Source: an uncultured Marvinbryantia sp. (GTDB lineage: Bacteria > Bacillota > Clostridia > Lachnospirales > Lachnospiraceae). From it: DNA of 23,367 bases. The stretch covers positions 1 to 23,367 of the forward strand of contig CALDMO010000011.1 of assembly GCA_937915375.1 (NCBI GenBank), read 5' to 3'. The translations under genes were made by a program, and so were the position numbers. This document shows, in pieces, positions 1 to 8,198 of this stretch. The notes beneath the pieces were generated by a model. The model had not been told where the DNA came from. It worked only from the letters and a program-made list of their open reading frames with translations, and searched no databases. Within the stretch, counting starts at the first letter, position 1. Every line of letters starts with the position of its first letter.

Positions 1-152
1 ATCCTTGTTTTTATTTTGTTATTTATCTTGTTACCTATCTATTGTACCCCAACATGATGAAATTCTTTATTTATGATTATCAGCTTGACAAAAACACTTG
101 CACGGCAGAGTAATTTGTCCTTTCATTTCCCCTGTCATTTGTTCCGTAAACA

Positions 153-161
153 TGCTATAGT
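153..161 (+). promoter_or_regulatory. Putative extended -10 promoter of the dipeptidase-araC pair
   Basis: TGC followed by TATAGT at 156-161 fits an extended -10 element. The predicted start of transcription is near 168, leaving a leader of about 26 bases that carries AGGAGA at 181-186, seven bases before the ATG. The -35 position (133-138) is poor, which is common for extended -10 promoters. A second possible -35, TTGACA at 85-90, lies too far upstream to pair with it and could belong to another promoter. This is inferred from pattern only. Confidence 0.4.
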
Positions 162-193
162 ACTCTCAAGAACATCAGACAGGAGAATATACT

Positions 194-1216
194 ATGAACG
201 TAATTGATATGCACTGCGATACCATAGGCAGATTATACTGTGAACCGAAAGGTAACTCCCTTTTGGAAAATTCCTTCCATATTGATCTGAAAAAACTGCA
301 AAAAGGCGGTTATCTGCTGCAGAATTTTGCGCTGTATGTGGACAGCAAAGCCGTGGAAAATCCTCTGGAAACAGCTCTGGCCATGACAGATTTATACTAT
401 CAGGAATTAGAAAAGAACCGCGCCGTTATTCGACCGGTTTTTACATATAAAGATATTGAAGCAAATCGAAAATCCGGTAAGATCAGCGCCATGCTGACTT
501 TAGAAGAAGGCGCAATCTTAAAGGGCAGCCTTTCTAATCTGCGTAATTTCTTTCGTCTCGGCGTCCGCATGATCGCACTCACCTGGAATTACAACAATGA
601 GATCGGCGCCCCCAATCTTTGCCGCGACACAGATGGAGCACCGATCTTTTTCAAACGAAATCCACAAGGATTAACCGATTTCGGAATAGAAACCATTTTG
701 GAAATGGAACGTCTGGGAATCATCATTGATGTCTCCCATCTGTCAGACGGCGGCTTTTGGGATATCATCCGCTATACAAAGAAACCGTTTGTGGCAAGCC
801 ATTCCAACGCGGCCGCCCAGTGTAATGTCTGCCGCAATCTGACTGATGACATGATTCGCGCGCTTGCCGAACGCGGCGGCGTAACCGGACTAAATTTCTG
901 TACTGATTTTCTGTGTACGCCGGATACCCGCACTCAAACTGCTTTTTCAGCAGCCGGCGCAGCGGATTCCAAACCTCAGATCAGCCGTATCAAAGATATC
1001 GTCCGCCACATCCGTCATATCACGAATGTCGGCGGTATCGAAGTCTGCGCGCTCGGCAGTGACTTTGACGGTATCGAGAATGCTCTGGAATTTGGAGATG
1101 CCTCCGGCATCGGCATGATTGCGGAAGCTCTGAAAAAAGATGGCTTTTCCGAAAGCGATATTGATAAGATTTTCTCTGAAAATGTACTGCGCCTATACCG
1201 GGAGGTGTTGGCGTGA
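194..1216 (+). CDS. Membrane dipeptidase-like protein (peptidase family M19)
   Basis: Probable zinc dipeptidase of the renal/membrane dipeptidase family, which hydrolyses dipeptides including some with a D-residue at the C-terminus. The 340-aa length is normal. Visible metal-site features are HxD near the N-terminus (H7, D9 in DMHCDT), the bridging glutamate in LEEGA (about E105), H182 in DVSHLSD, H203 in ASHSN and the late GSDFDG motif. There is no signal peptide, so a cytoplasmic location is likely despite the family name. The ATG at 194 has AGGAGA seven bases upstream. Its stop overlaps the GTG start of the araC-type gene, so the two are translationally coupled. Substrate cannot be read from the sequence. 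Confidence 0.9.
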   Translation: MNVIDMHCDTIGRLYCEPKGNSLLENSFHIDLKKLQKGGYLLQNFALYVDSKAVENPLETALAMTDLYYQELEKNRAVIRPVFTYKDIEANRKSGKISAMLTLEEGAILKGSLSNLRNFFRLGVRMIALTWNYNNEIGAPNLCRDTDGAPIFFKRNPQGLTDFGIETILEMERLGIIIDVSHLSDGGFWDIIRYTKKPFVASHSNAAAQCNVCRNLTDDMIRALAERGGVTGLNFCTDFLCTPDTRTQTAFSAAGAADSKPQISRIKDIVRHIRHITNVGGIEVCALGSDFDGIENALEFGDASGIGMIAEALKKDGFSESDIDKIFSENVLRLYREVLA

Positions 1217-2127
1217 TCCCGATAAGAGAAAACAAGATCCACGGCACTGCTGATTTTCCCTGTGCATTTTACTGGGTAGACGCCCGCACTACCACCGAAC
1301 CGACTCCCTTTCTCTGCAAGCCGCACTGGCACGATGAAGTAGAATTTATTCACTTTCAGCAGGGGCAGTATCTAATCAACATTGACATTCAAAACTATGA
1401 AATCTCAGAAGAAACCTTCTGTTTTCTGAATGGCGGCGCCTTTCATTCCATCGAATGCAGCGCCGGTTATATCGAAAAAGCGGTCGTATTTTCTCCATCC
1501 ATGCTGCATTTTGCTGTCCCTGACCCAGCACAGAGTCAATTTTTGCTGCCCCTGCAAACAGGAGAATTGTCGCTTCCCCACTTTATCACAAAAGAAAATG
1601 TCTGCTTTGAAACGATTCACAAAGCCTGGCTGACAATTTCCGATCGTTTTATGCAGGCACCGCATATTCAGAAATGGGGCGGCGAACAGCCTGCGCCCGC
1701 TTCCGCTGCCAAACAACTTTCTATCAAGGCCGCGCTTTTGGAAATTCTTGCCGCGCTTGCCGAAGAAGATCTGCTCACACACGGAGACAGCATGGACGAC
1801 CCGCACATTGAAATAGTAAAAAAAAGTATTTCTTATATGAAAGAACATTTTGCGGAAAAAATTTATATCCGCGATCTGGCACAGCAAGTCAATATGAATG
1901 AACAATATTTCTGCCGTTTTTTCAAAAAGAGTGTCGGCAAATCGCCGGTTGAGCATCTGACAGAACTGCGGATCCGCCGTGCTTTACAGCTTTTAAAGGA
2001 TACCGATAAATCCGTAATGGAAATTTCTCTGGAATGCGGCTTTCATAATCTGGGCAATTTCATGCGTGCCTTCAAAAAAACGGCCGGATGTACGCCTCTG
2101 CAGTACCGTAAATCCTCCGTGCTCTGA
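1213..2127 (+). CDS. AraC-family transcriptional regulator
   Basis: A 304-aa one-component regulator. The N-terminal part, about residues 30-80, looks like a cupin sensor domain (KPHWHDEVEFIHFQQG, then FCFLNGGAFHSIE). The C-terminal 100 residues form the double helix-turn-helix of the AraC/XylS family, with IYIRDLAQQVNMNEQYFCRFFKK and a conserved last block ending CGFHNLGNFMRAFKKTAGCTPLQYRK. The start is GTG at 1213, which overlaps the dipeptidase stop by four bases (GTGA) and has GGAGG eight bases upstream. Its targets could be its own operon or the downstream GH13 genes, which lie only 113 bases away in the same direction. The ligand is unknown. Confidence 0.9.
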   Translation: MIPIRENKIHGTADFPCAFYWVDARTTTEPTPFLCKPHWHDEVEFIHFQQGQYLINIDIQNYEISEETFCFLNGGAFHSIECSAGYIEKAVVFSPSMLHFAVPDPAQSQFLLPLQTGELSLPHFITKENVCFETIHKAWLTISDRFMQAPHIQKWGGEQPAPASAAKQLSIKAALLEILAALAEEDLLTHGDSMDDPHIEIVKKSISYMKEHFAEKIYIRDLAQQVNMNEQYFCRFFKKSVGKSPVEHLTELRIRRALQLLKDTDKSVMEISLECGFHNLGNFMRAFKKTAGCTPLQYRKSSVL

Positions 2128-2240
2128 TAGCAGTCAAAATATCGTAGTTTTTAATCAATTTATCAGAAGAATTTTTTTCAAAAGCGCATTATACTGCACT
2201 TATAAATGATATCAGAATCTTACCAAAGGAGGCATTACTC

Positions 2241-3908
2241 ATGCAGAGAAAATGGTGGCACGACAAAGTTGCCTATCAAATTTACCCGAAAAGCTTCTGT
2301 GATTCCAATGGAGACGGTATCGGAGATCTGCGCGGTATTATCAGCAAGCTTGATTATTTAAAAGAACTCGGCGTAGACATTATCTGGCTTTCCCCGATTT
2401 TCTGTTCTCCCCTTGCCGATCAGGGCTACGATATTTCCGATTATTACAACATTGACCCACGCTTCGGCACTATGGAGGACATGGATGAACTGATTGCCGA
2501 AGCGAAAAAAAGAAACATGTATATCCTGATGGACCTAGTTGTAAACCACTGCTCCGATGAACACGAATGGTTTAAAAAAGCCTGTGAAGATCCGGACGGA
2601 CCATACGGAAAATATTTTTACATAGAAACGGTCAAGGATGGAAAACTTCCCTGCAACTGGCGCTCCTATTTCGGCGGTTCCGTATGGGAAAAACTTCCTA
2701 GACATGAAGATAAATATTATCTGCATCTCTTCCATAAAAAACAGCCGGATCTGAACTGGGAAAATCCGGCGCTTCGTGAGGAAGTCTACAAAATGGTAAA
2801 CTGGTGGCTGGACAAAGGACTGGGCGGTTTCCGCATTGATGCTATTATCAACATCAAAAAAGTGCTGCCGTTTAAGGATTACCCGGCTGACCGCGCAGAC
2901 GGTCTCAGCAACCTTTCCAACATGCTTGCGGAAGCAAAAGGTGTCGGTGACTTCCTTAGCGAACTGCGTGACCGCACCTTTAAACGCTATGACGCTTTTA
3001 CTGTCGGAGAGGTATTCAATGAAAAAGAAGGCGATCTGCCGTATTTCATCGGTGATAACGGTTATTTTTCCTCCATTTTCGATTTCAGTGAAACAGTTTT
3101 CGGTCAGAGTGAGAACGGCTGGTATGACCATGCTCCGATCACCCCAAACGATTACCGCGCCTGCTGCTTTGCCGCTCAGAAAAAAGCCGGCGATGTTGGT
3201 CTGCTCTCAACAATCATTGAAAATCACGACGAGCCGCGCGGTGTCAGCCACTATCTTCCGGAAGGCGAAGTAAACGACACCGGCAAAAAAATGCTCGGAA
3301 CGATTCAGTTGTTGTTAAAAGGACTGCCGTTTATCTACCAGGGACAGGAAATTGGCATGGAAAACATCAACTTTACCTCCATTGATGAAGTAGACGATAT
3401 TTCTTCTCTGGATCAATATCAGGTTGCCTTAGATGCAGGCCGCACACCGGAAGAGGCAATAAAAATTGTTTCCCGTTTCAGCCGCGATAATTCGAGAACG
3501 CCGTTCCAGTGGAGCAGCGAAGAAAATGCCGGTTTTACGAGCGGAAGTCCATGGCTGTGTGTCAATCCGAACTACCCAAGAATCAACCTCGCTTCCCAGC
3601 GCAGCGACAATGAATCCGTGTATCAATATTACCGCAAACTGGTGGCTCTCAGAAAAGATCCGCAGTACAAAGAAACCTTTGTTTACGGCGAAACCATACC
3701 GGTATGGGAAGATTCAGATAATCTGATGGCTTTTTACCGCAAAGGTGAAAAAACGCTGCTGATCGCGGCAAACTATCAGAAAGATCCGCAGACAATCACA
3801 CTGGATATGCCGTACAAAAACATATTACTCAGCAACTATGCGACTATCAAAGAAAACAATATGCAGATCACCCTGAACGGCTATCAGGTGATTGTGCTGG
3901 AAATGTAA
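2241..3908 (+). CDS. GH13 alpha-glucosidase (oligo-1,6-glucosidase/maltase-like), paralog 1
   Basis: A 555-aa intracellular glycoside hydrolase of the GH13 oligo-1,6-glucosidase/alpha-glucosidase group that releases glucose from the non-reducing end of short alpha-glucans. The TIM-barrel motifs are intact: DLVVNH (98-103), GFRID with nucleophile D200, general acid E257 in TVGEVF, and D330 in ENHDEP. The N-terminus has the group's RKWW...YQIYPKSF and DSNGDGIGDL signature. The residue after the nucleophile is Ala201, unlike the Val found in isomaltase-type members, so preference for alpha-1,4 links is possible. AAAGGAGG lies about nine bases before the ATG. There is no signal peptide. It is followed 36 bases later by a close paralog, probably in one operon. 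Confidence 0.92.
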   Translation: MQRKWWHDKVAYQIYPKSFCDSNGDGIGDLRGIISKLDYLKELGVDIIWLSPIFCSPLADQGYDISDYYNIDPRFGTMEDMDELIAEAKKRNMYILMDLVVNHCSDEHEWFKKACEDPDGPYGKYFYIETVKDGKLPCNWRSYFGGSVWEKLPRHEDKYYLHLFHKKQPDLNWENPALREEVYKMVNWWLDKGLGGFRIDAIINIKKVLPFKDYPADRADGLSNLSNMLAEAKGVGDFLSELRDRTFKRYDAFTVGEVFNEKEGDLPYFIGDNGYFSSIFDFSETVFGQSENGWYDHAPITPNDYRACCFAAQKKAGDVGLLSTIIENHDEPRGVSHYLPEGEVNDTGKKMLGTIQLLLKGLPFIYQGQEIGMENINFTSIDEVDDISSLDQYQVALDAGRTPEEAIKIVSRFSRDNSRTPFQWSSEENAGFTSGSPWLCVNPNYPRINLASQRSDNESVYQYYRKLVALRKDPQYKETFVYGETIPVWEDSDNLMAFYRKGEKTLLIAANYQKDPQTITLDMPYKNILLSNYATIKENNMQITLNGYQVIVLEM

Positions 3909-3944
3909 CATATGTTTTTGATTAATAAAAAGGAGTAAGGAAGC

Positions 3945-5597
3945 ATGGAACGCAAATGGTGGAAAGAAGCAGTCGTATATCAGATCTATCCCCGCAGTTT
4001 TAAAGATTCCAACGGAGACGGCATCGGAGATCTGCGCGGTGTAATTGAAAAATTAGATTATTTAAAAGAACTGGGAGTAGACGTTGTCTGGATGTCTCCA
4101 TTCTACAAATCCCCAAACGATGACAACGGTTATGATATTTCCGATTACCGTGATATTATGGACGAATTCGGCACGTTGGATGATTTCAGAGAGATGTTGG
4201 ACGGCATGCACAAGCGCGGCATCAAACTCGTAATTGATTTGGTAACAAACCACAGTTCCGATGAGCATAAATGGTTTCAGGAATCCAGAAAGTCAAAAGA
4301 TAATCCATACCGCGACTATTATTACTGGCGTGACGGCAAAGATGGAAAAGAACCAAACAACTGGATTTCCTGCTTTTCCGGTCCTGCATGGGAATATGAC
4401 GAAACAACCGGACAATACTACCTTCATCTGTTCTCCAAAAAACAGCCGGACCTGAATTGGGAAAATCCGAAAGTCAGAAACGAAGTCTACGACATGATGA
4501 AATACTGGTTGGATATGGGCTGTGACGGTTTCCGTATGGACGTTGTCAGCTACTATTCCAAAGTTCCGGGACTGCCGGATTCCAAAACACGAGGCAGTCA
4601 GGAAAACTTCCTGGACGGTCCGCGCATGCACGAATTTTTGCAGGAAATGAATCGCGAGGTACTTTCCAAATATGATATTATGACAGTTGGTGAAACACCG
4701 GATGTTTCCGTAGAACAGGCCTGCCGATATGCCGGCAATGACGGTAAAGAACTGAACATGGTATTTCAGTTTGAGCAGAACCTGCTTGACTACGACACCG
4801 GAAAATTCACACACCGCGCTGTACCGCTCACTGAACTGAAAGCCTGCTTCTCCAAATGGCAGACAGCGCTGGAAGGGAAAGCATGGAACAGTCTGTATTG
4901 GACAAACCACGACCAGCCGCGTACTGTGTCCCGCCGCGGAAACGATACTATTTACCGCGTAGAAAGTCAGAAAATGCTTTACACCATGCTGATGACTATG
5001 CAGGGCACTCCGTATATTTATCAGGGCGAGGAAATCGGTATGACGAACACTGTCTTTGACAGTATTGATGAATATGACGATGTAGAAATTAAAAACTATT
5101 GGAAAGAAACTGTTATCGACGGCGGTGCCGATCCGGTAAAAACCCTGGAAAATATCCAATATCATGCCCGCGACAACGCCAGAACGCCGATTCAGTGGGA
5201 CGACAGCGAAAATGCCGGTTTCACCACCGGAAAGCCGTGGCTGAAAATCAACCCGAATTACAAGGAGATTAATGTAAAAAGCGCACTTGCAGACGAGAAT
5301 TCCATTTTCCGCTATATGCAGAAGCTGATCCGCTTCCGCAAAGAAAACCTGATCGCCGTTTACGGGGATTTCAAAGAGTATGAGCCGGAAAACGAAAGCC
5401 TGTATATCTACGAACGAAATCTGGACGGTCAGAAACTGTTTGTCATTCTGAACTTTACCGACAAAGAAATACCGTTTACTCTGCCGGAAGGTTTTGTTGC
5501 TGCAAATGCAAAGCAGGTGTTAAGCAACTACAACAAAGAAGAACCTCTGACAGATAAAATCATGCTTCCATATGAAGCCGCTGTGTGGATGATATAA
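3945..5597 (+). CDS. GH13 oligo-1,6-glucosidase (isomaltase-like), paralog 2
   Basis: A 550-aa paralog of the preceding enzyme, with the same start signature (RKWW, YQIYPRSF, DSNGDGIGDL). The catalytic set is complete: DLVTNH, GFRMD with nucleophile D199, acid/base E250 in TVGETP, and D323 in NHDQP. Val200 directly after the nucleophile matches the residue that in characterised GH13 isomaltases favours alpha-1,6 links, so isomaltose or panose is the likeliest substrate (established for the family, inferred here). AAGGAG lies about ten bases before the ATG. No signal peptide is seen. A terminator hairpin follows at 5629-5670, closing the GH13 operon against the convergent yitT-like gene. Confidence 0.92.
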   Translation: MERKWWKEAVVYQIYPRSFKDSNGDGIGDLRGVIEKLDYLKELGVDVVWMSPFYKSPNDDNGYDISDYRDIMDEFGTLDDFREMLDGMHKRGIKLVIDLVTNHSSDEHKWFQESRKSKDNPYRDYYYWRDGKDGKEPNNWISCFSGPAWEYDETTGQYYLHLFSKKQPDLNWENPKVRNEVYDMMKYWLDMGCDGFRMDVVSYYSKVPGLPDSKTRGSQENFLDGPRMHEFLQEMNREVLSKYDIMTVGETPDVSVEQACRYAGNDGKELNMVFQFEQNLLDYDTGKFTHRAVPLTELKACFSKWQTALEGKAWNSLYWTNHDQPRTVSRRGNDTIYRVESQKMLYTMLMTMQGTPYIYQGEEIGMTNTVFDSIDEYDDVEIKNYWKETVIDGGADPVKTLENIQYHARDNARTPIQWDDSENAGFTTGKPWLKINPNYKEINVKSALADENSIFRYMQKLIRFRKENLIAVYGDFKEYEPENESLYIYERNLDGQKLFVILNFTDKEIPFTLPEGFVAANAKQVLSNYNKEEPLTDKIMLPYEAAVWMI

Positions 5598-5628
5598 ATA
5601 CATATTTTATATCGTTTTATAGAAAAAT

Positions 5629-5670
5629 AGCCTACGGATTCCATACTTTTCCGTATAGAGTCCATAGGCT
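5629..5670. terminator. Bidirectional hairpin terminator
   Basis: The arms AGCCTA...ATAC and GTAT...TAGGCT pair over 18 positions with three mismatches or wobbles, around a TTTTCC loop. On the minus strand the stem is followed by ATTTTTCT, a good U-tract for the yitT-like gene. On the plus strand the tail is weaker (GTTCCTATTTTCT). It lies exactly between the convergent GH13 and yitT-like genes. Confidence 0.8.
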
Positions 5671-5682
5671 GTTCCTATTTTC

Positions 5683-6543
5683 TCACTCCGTCGGTTTCTG
5701 ATAAAATCTGCCCGCAAGCTGCTCCGTACGGATTGCATTCACAAAGGCCTGCGGATCAATTTCTCTGATCAGCCGCACAATCCGTTTACTCTCAGCGCTG
5801 GAAACAACCGAATACACAACATACCGATTGCAATGGTCATAGGATCCTTCCCCCTCTAAAATCGTCGCGCCGTGATGAGTTTCCCGTGAAATTGCATCAC
5901 TGATCTCCTGCGGTTTATTCGTAACGACAAATAAGGTTTGCTGCTGATACTTTTTATACAGCACATGCAGCACCTGGGTTGAAACATACTGAAAAATAAT
6001 CGAATACAGAGCCTTGTCCCAACCGAACAAAATACCCGCCGCAGCAAGAATCAGCATATTTATACCCAAAATAATATTAAAAGAATCCATTCCTTTCTTC
6101 TCCGACAGGAAAATGGCAATAAAATCTGTACCGCCTGTTGTCGCATTCACCATCAGACAAATACTGATCACCAGTCCGTTAATAATTCCGCCGAATACGC
6201 TGACCAGCAAAATATCGTAGGTGATCGTATAACCCGGCACAATATCCGTAAAGATACCCGTCAAAAAGATCATCAGACAGGAATATAAAGTAAACTTTTT
6301 TCCGATAAAGCGAAATCCAATATAAACCGGCACCGCATTCAGCGCTACATTCATCAATGTATACGGCACTTCCATATGCAAAAATGTCTGCGCGATATGC
6401 TGCAGCAAAATCGTCAGTCCCGTTGCCCCACCCGGATATAATCCACCGGTACGGACAAATGACTTGATATTCACTGCCATAAGCAGAGAGGCCAGGCCGA
6501 TCACCAGGATTCTTTTTCCGTCCTCTTTCATTGAAAATTTCAT
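5683..6543 (-). CDS. YitT family membrane protein (DUF161 plus DUF2179)
   Basis: A 286-aa integral membrane protein. About six hydrophobic segments cover residues 11-175, with the glycine-rich RTGGLYPGGATGL and NATTGGTDFIA blocks typical of the YitT_membrane family. A cytoplasmic DUF2179 domain follows at about 203-278 (TLFVVTNKPQEISDAI, then EIDPQAFVNA). The transport function and substrate of this family are not established. The ATG follows the malQ stop by three bases, and its ribosome site (AGAGGA) lies within the end of malQ, so the two are co-transcribed. A functional tie to glucan metabolism is possible but not shown. Confidence 0.88.
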   Translation of the reverse strand: MKFSMKEDGKRILVIGLASLLMAVNIKSFVRTGGLYPGGATGLTILLQHIAQTFLHMEVPYTLMNVALNAVPVYIGFRFIGKKFTLYSCLMIFLTGIFTDIVPGYTITYDILLVSVFGGIINGLVISICLMVNATTGGTDFIAIFLSEKKGMDSFNIILGINMLILAAAGILFGWDKALYSIIFQYVSTQVLHVLYKKYQQQTLFVVTNKPQEISDAISRETHHGATILEGEGSYDHCNRYVVYSVVSSAESKRIVRLIREIDPQAFVNAIRTEQLAGRFYQKPTE

Positions 6544-6546
6544 AAG

Positions 6547-8037
6547 CTATCCTCTTCCGTACAATACTGTAATTTCACGGATTTTTTCCAGCAGTTCTTT
6601 CGTCAGTTCTCCCTCTTTTAATCTCCACCGCCAGTTTTTACCCAATGTAGACGGTTGATTCATCCGCGCTTCATTTCCATAGCCGAAATAATCCTGCAGC
6701 GGAATCACACAGAGCTTTGCCACGCTCGCCATACAAACACAAATCATATCCCAATAGATTTCATCGTCCTTGTCATAATGATTATTCAAATATTTGCGTA
6801 CCATCTCTCGTTCCTGCGGAAGAATATCTTTGAACCACCCGTTTATCGTCTCATTGTCATGCGTTCCGGTGTAAACCACACTGTTCACCGGATAGTTGTG
6901 CGGCAGATAATCGTTGGCACTTCCGGTATCCCGGGAATCAAACGCAAATTCAAACACCTTCATCCCCGGAAAGCCGCTGTCCTGCACAAGTTTTCGCACA
7001 GAATCTGTTACATATCCCAAATCCTCAGCAATAACATTTTTCTCCCCCAGCACTTCCTTCATCCGATAAAACAACGCAATCCCCGGTCCTTTCTCCCAGT
7101 GTCCGTTGTGCGCGGTTTTATCTCCATAAGGGATAGAAAAATATTCGTCAAACCCGCGGAAATGGTCGATGCGAACCATATCGTGCATAGAAAAGCAAGC
7201 GTTCAGGCGCTGCATCCACCAGGCAAATCCGGTATCGCGGTGGTACTCCCAGCGATATAATGGATTTCCCCAAAGCTGGCCGTCCGCTGCGAATCCATCC
7301 GGCGGACATCCCGCCACCGCAGTCGGAAGTCCGGCTTCGTCCAGCTGGAACAACTGCGGATTTGCCCAGGTATCGGCGCTGTCAAAGGCCACGTAAATCG
7401 GGATATCTCCGATAATCTGAATGCCTTTTTCATTTGCGTACTGCTTCAGCTCTTTCCATTGTTTGAAAAAAACAAACTGAATATACTCATAAAATTCAAT
7501 ATCAAAATATAATTTTTCCCGATAATAATCCAGCGCAAACTGCCAGCGTTTACGAATATCCTCCGGCCAGTGATCCCAGCTTTCTCCCTCAAAAAAATCT
7601 TTTAACGCCATAAACAGCGCATAGTCCTTCACCCAGACACCCTGTTCTTCCACGAAACGGATAAAATCTGGATTTTTACTGACATCACTGCGCTCATAAG
7701 CCTTTCTAAGAAGCGGAAATCTGGATTTATACAGCTTTCCGTAATCAATATCAGACGGATTTTTTCCAAAATCCGCGCTATCGCACTCCTTTTTTGTCAA
7801 TACCCCTTCCTCGATCAACGCTTCCAGACTGATAAAATATGGATTTCCGGCAAACGTCGAAAAAGACTGATACGGCGAATCTCCGTAACTAGTCGGTCCC
7901 AGCGGCAGGATCTGCCAGTATTTCTGTCCTGCCTGCTCCAGCATATCCACAAATTCATAGGCGCTCTTTGAAAAACAGCCAATTCCATATTTTGACGGCA
8001 GACTGCTGACCGGCAGTAAAATTCCACTTGCTCTCAT
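6547..8037 (-). CDS. malQ: 4-alpha-glucanotransferase (amylomaltase, GH77)
   Basis: A 496-aa GH77 enzyme that transfers glucan chains between maltodextrins, releasing glucose and lengthening chains for further breakdown. The N-terminus (RASGILLPVSSLPSKYGIG) and QILPLGPTSYGDSPYQ are hallmark blocks. The catalytic residues are visible: nucleophile D291 in VRIDHFRGF, acid/base E338 in IAEDLG, and D394 in THDNET. The length fits bacterial amylomaltases. The ATG at 8037 is preceded by GAGGAGGAAAATC. It is transcribed away from the GH31 gene across a 161-base control region and is followed by the yitT-like gene. Confidence 0.96.
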   Translation of the reverse strand: MRASGILLPVSSLPSKYGIGCFSKSAYEFVDMLEQAGQKYWQILPLGPTSYGDSPYQSFSTFAGNPYFISLEALIEEGVLTKKECDSADFGKNPSDIDYGKLYKSRFPLLRKAYERSDVSKNPDFIRFVEEQGVWVKDYALFMALKDFFEGESWDHWPEDIRKRWQFALDYYREKLYFDIEFYEYIQFVFFKQWKELKQYANEKGIQIIGDIPIYVAFDSADTWANPQLFQLDEAGLPTAVAGCPPDGFAADGQLWGNPLYRWEYHRDTGFAWWMQRLNACFSMHDMVRIDHFRGFDEYFSIPYGDKTAHNGHWEKGPGIALFYRMKEVLGEKNVIAEDLGYVTDSVRKLVQDSGFPGMKVFEFAFDSRDTGSANDYLPHNYPVNSVVYTGTHDNETINGWFKDILPQEREMVRKYLNNHYDKDDEIYWDMICVCMASVAKLCVIPLQDYFGYGNEARMNQPSTLGKNWRWRLKEGELTKELLEKIREITVLYGRG

Positions 8038-8104
8038 GATTTTCCTCCTCTATTTGCAATCTCTCTCTTTTCCAAGATGGGATAGTATGATATATTTTAA
8101 ACAT

Positions 8105-8131
8105 AGATGTCCGTGTCAATATCTGACATCT
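8105..8131. promoter_or_regulatory. Putative operator in the malQ/GH31 divergent control region
   Basis: A perfect 7-bp inverted repeat, AGATGTC and GACATCT, is separated by 13 bases. The spacer contains TTGACA on the minus strand (8114-8119), a candidate -35 for malQ. The matching -10 is not obvious; TATATC at 19-base spacing is the best visible. Binding here would be expected to affect malQ, and perhaps the GH31 gene 68 bases away. Confidence 0.4.
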
Positions 8132-8146
8132 TAATTGTATGGAACA

Positions 8147-8176
8147 TTGATCAAAATAACAAGTCTTTTTTATAAC
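8147..8176 (+). promoter_or_regulatory. Putative promoter of the GH31 gene
   Basis: TTGATC (8147-8152) and TATAAC (8171-8176) are spaced by 18 bases. The expected start near 8183 leaves a very short leader that holds GGAGG at 8186-8190, eight bases before the ATG at 8199. Confidence 0.45.
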
Positions 8177-8198
8177 AAAGTATCTGGAGGTAATTATC

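Noticed and set aside
1..193. Divergent promoter or gene fragment at the left edge
   Set aside because: AT-rich with a stray TACAAT on the minus strand, but no partner -35 and no coding frame.
2174..2192. CcpA (cre) site before the GH13 operon
   Set aside because: A central CG is present, but flanking positions do not fit the consensus; a -10-like TATACT lacks a usable -35, so no promoter was called either.
4293..5165. A 290-codon open frame antisense to the second GH13 gene
   Set aside because: It mirrors the third positions of a strongly supported enzyme gene, has no ribosome site and shows no recognisable family.
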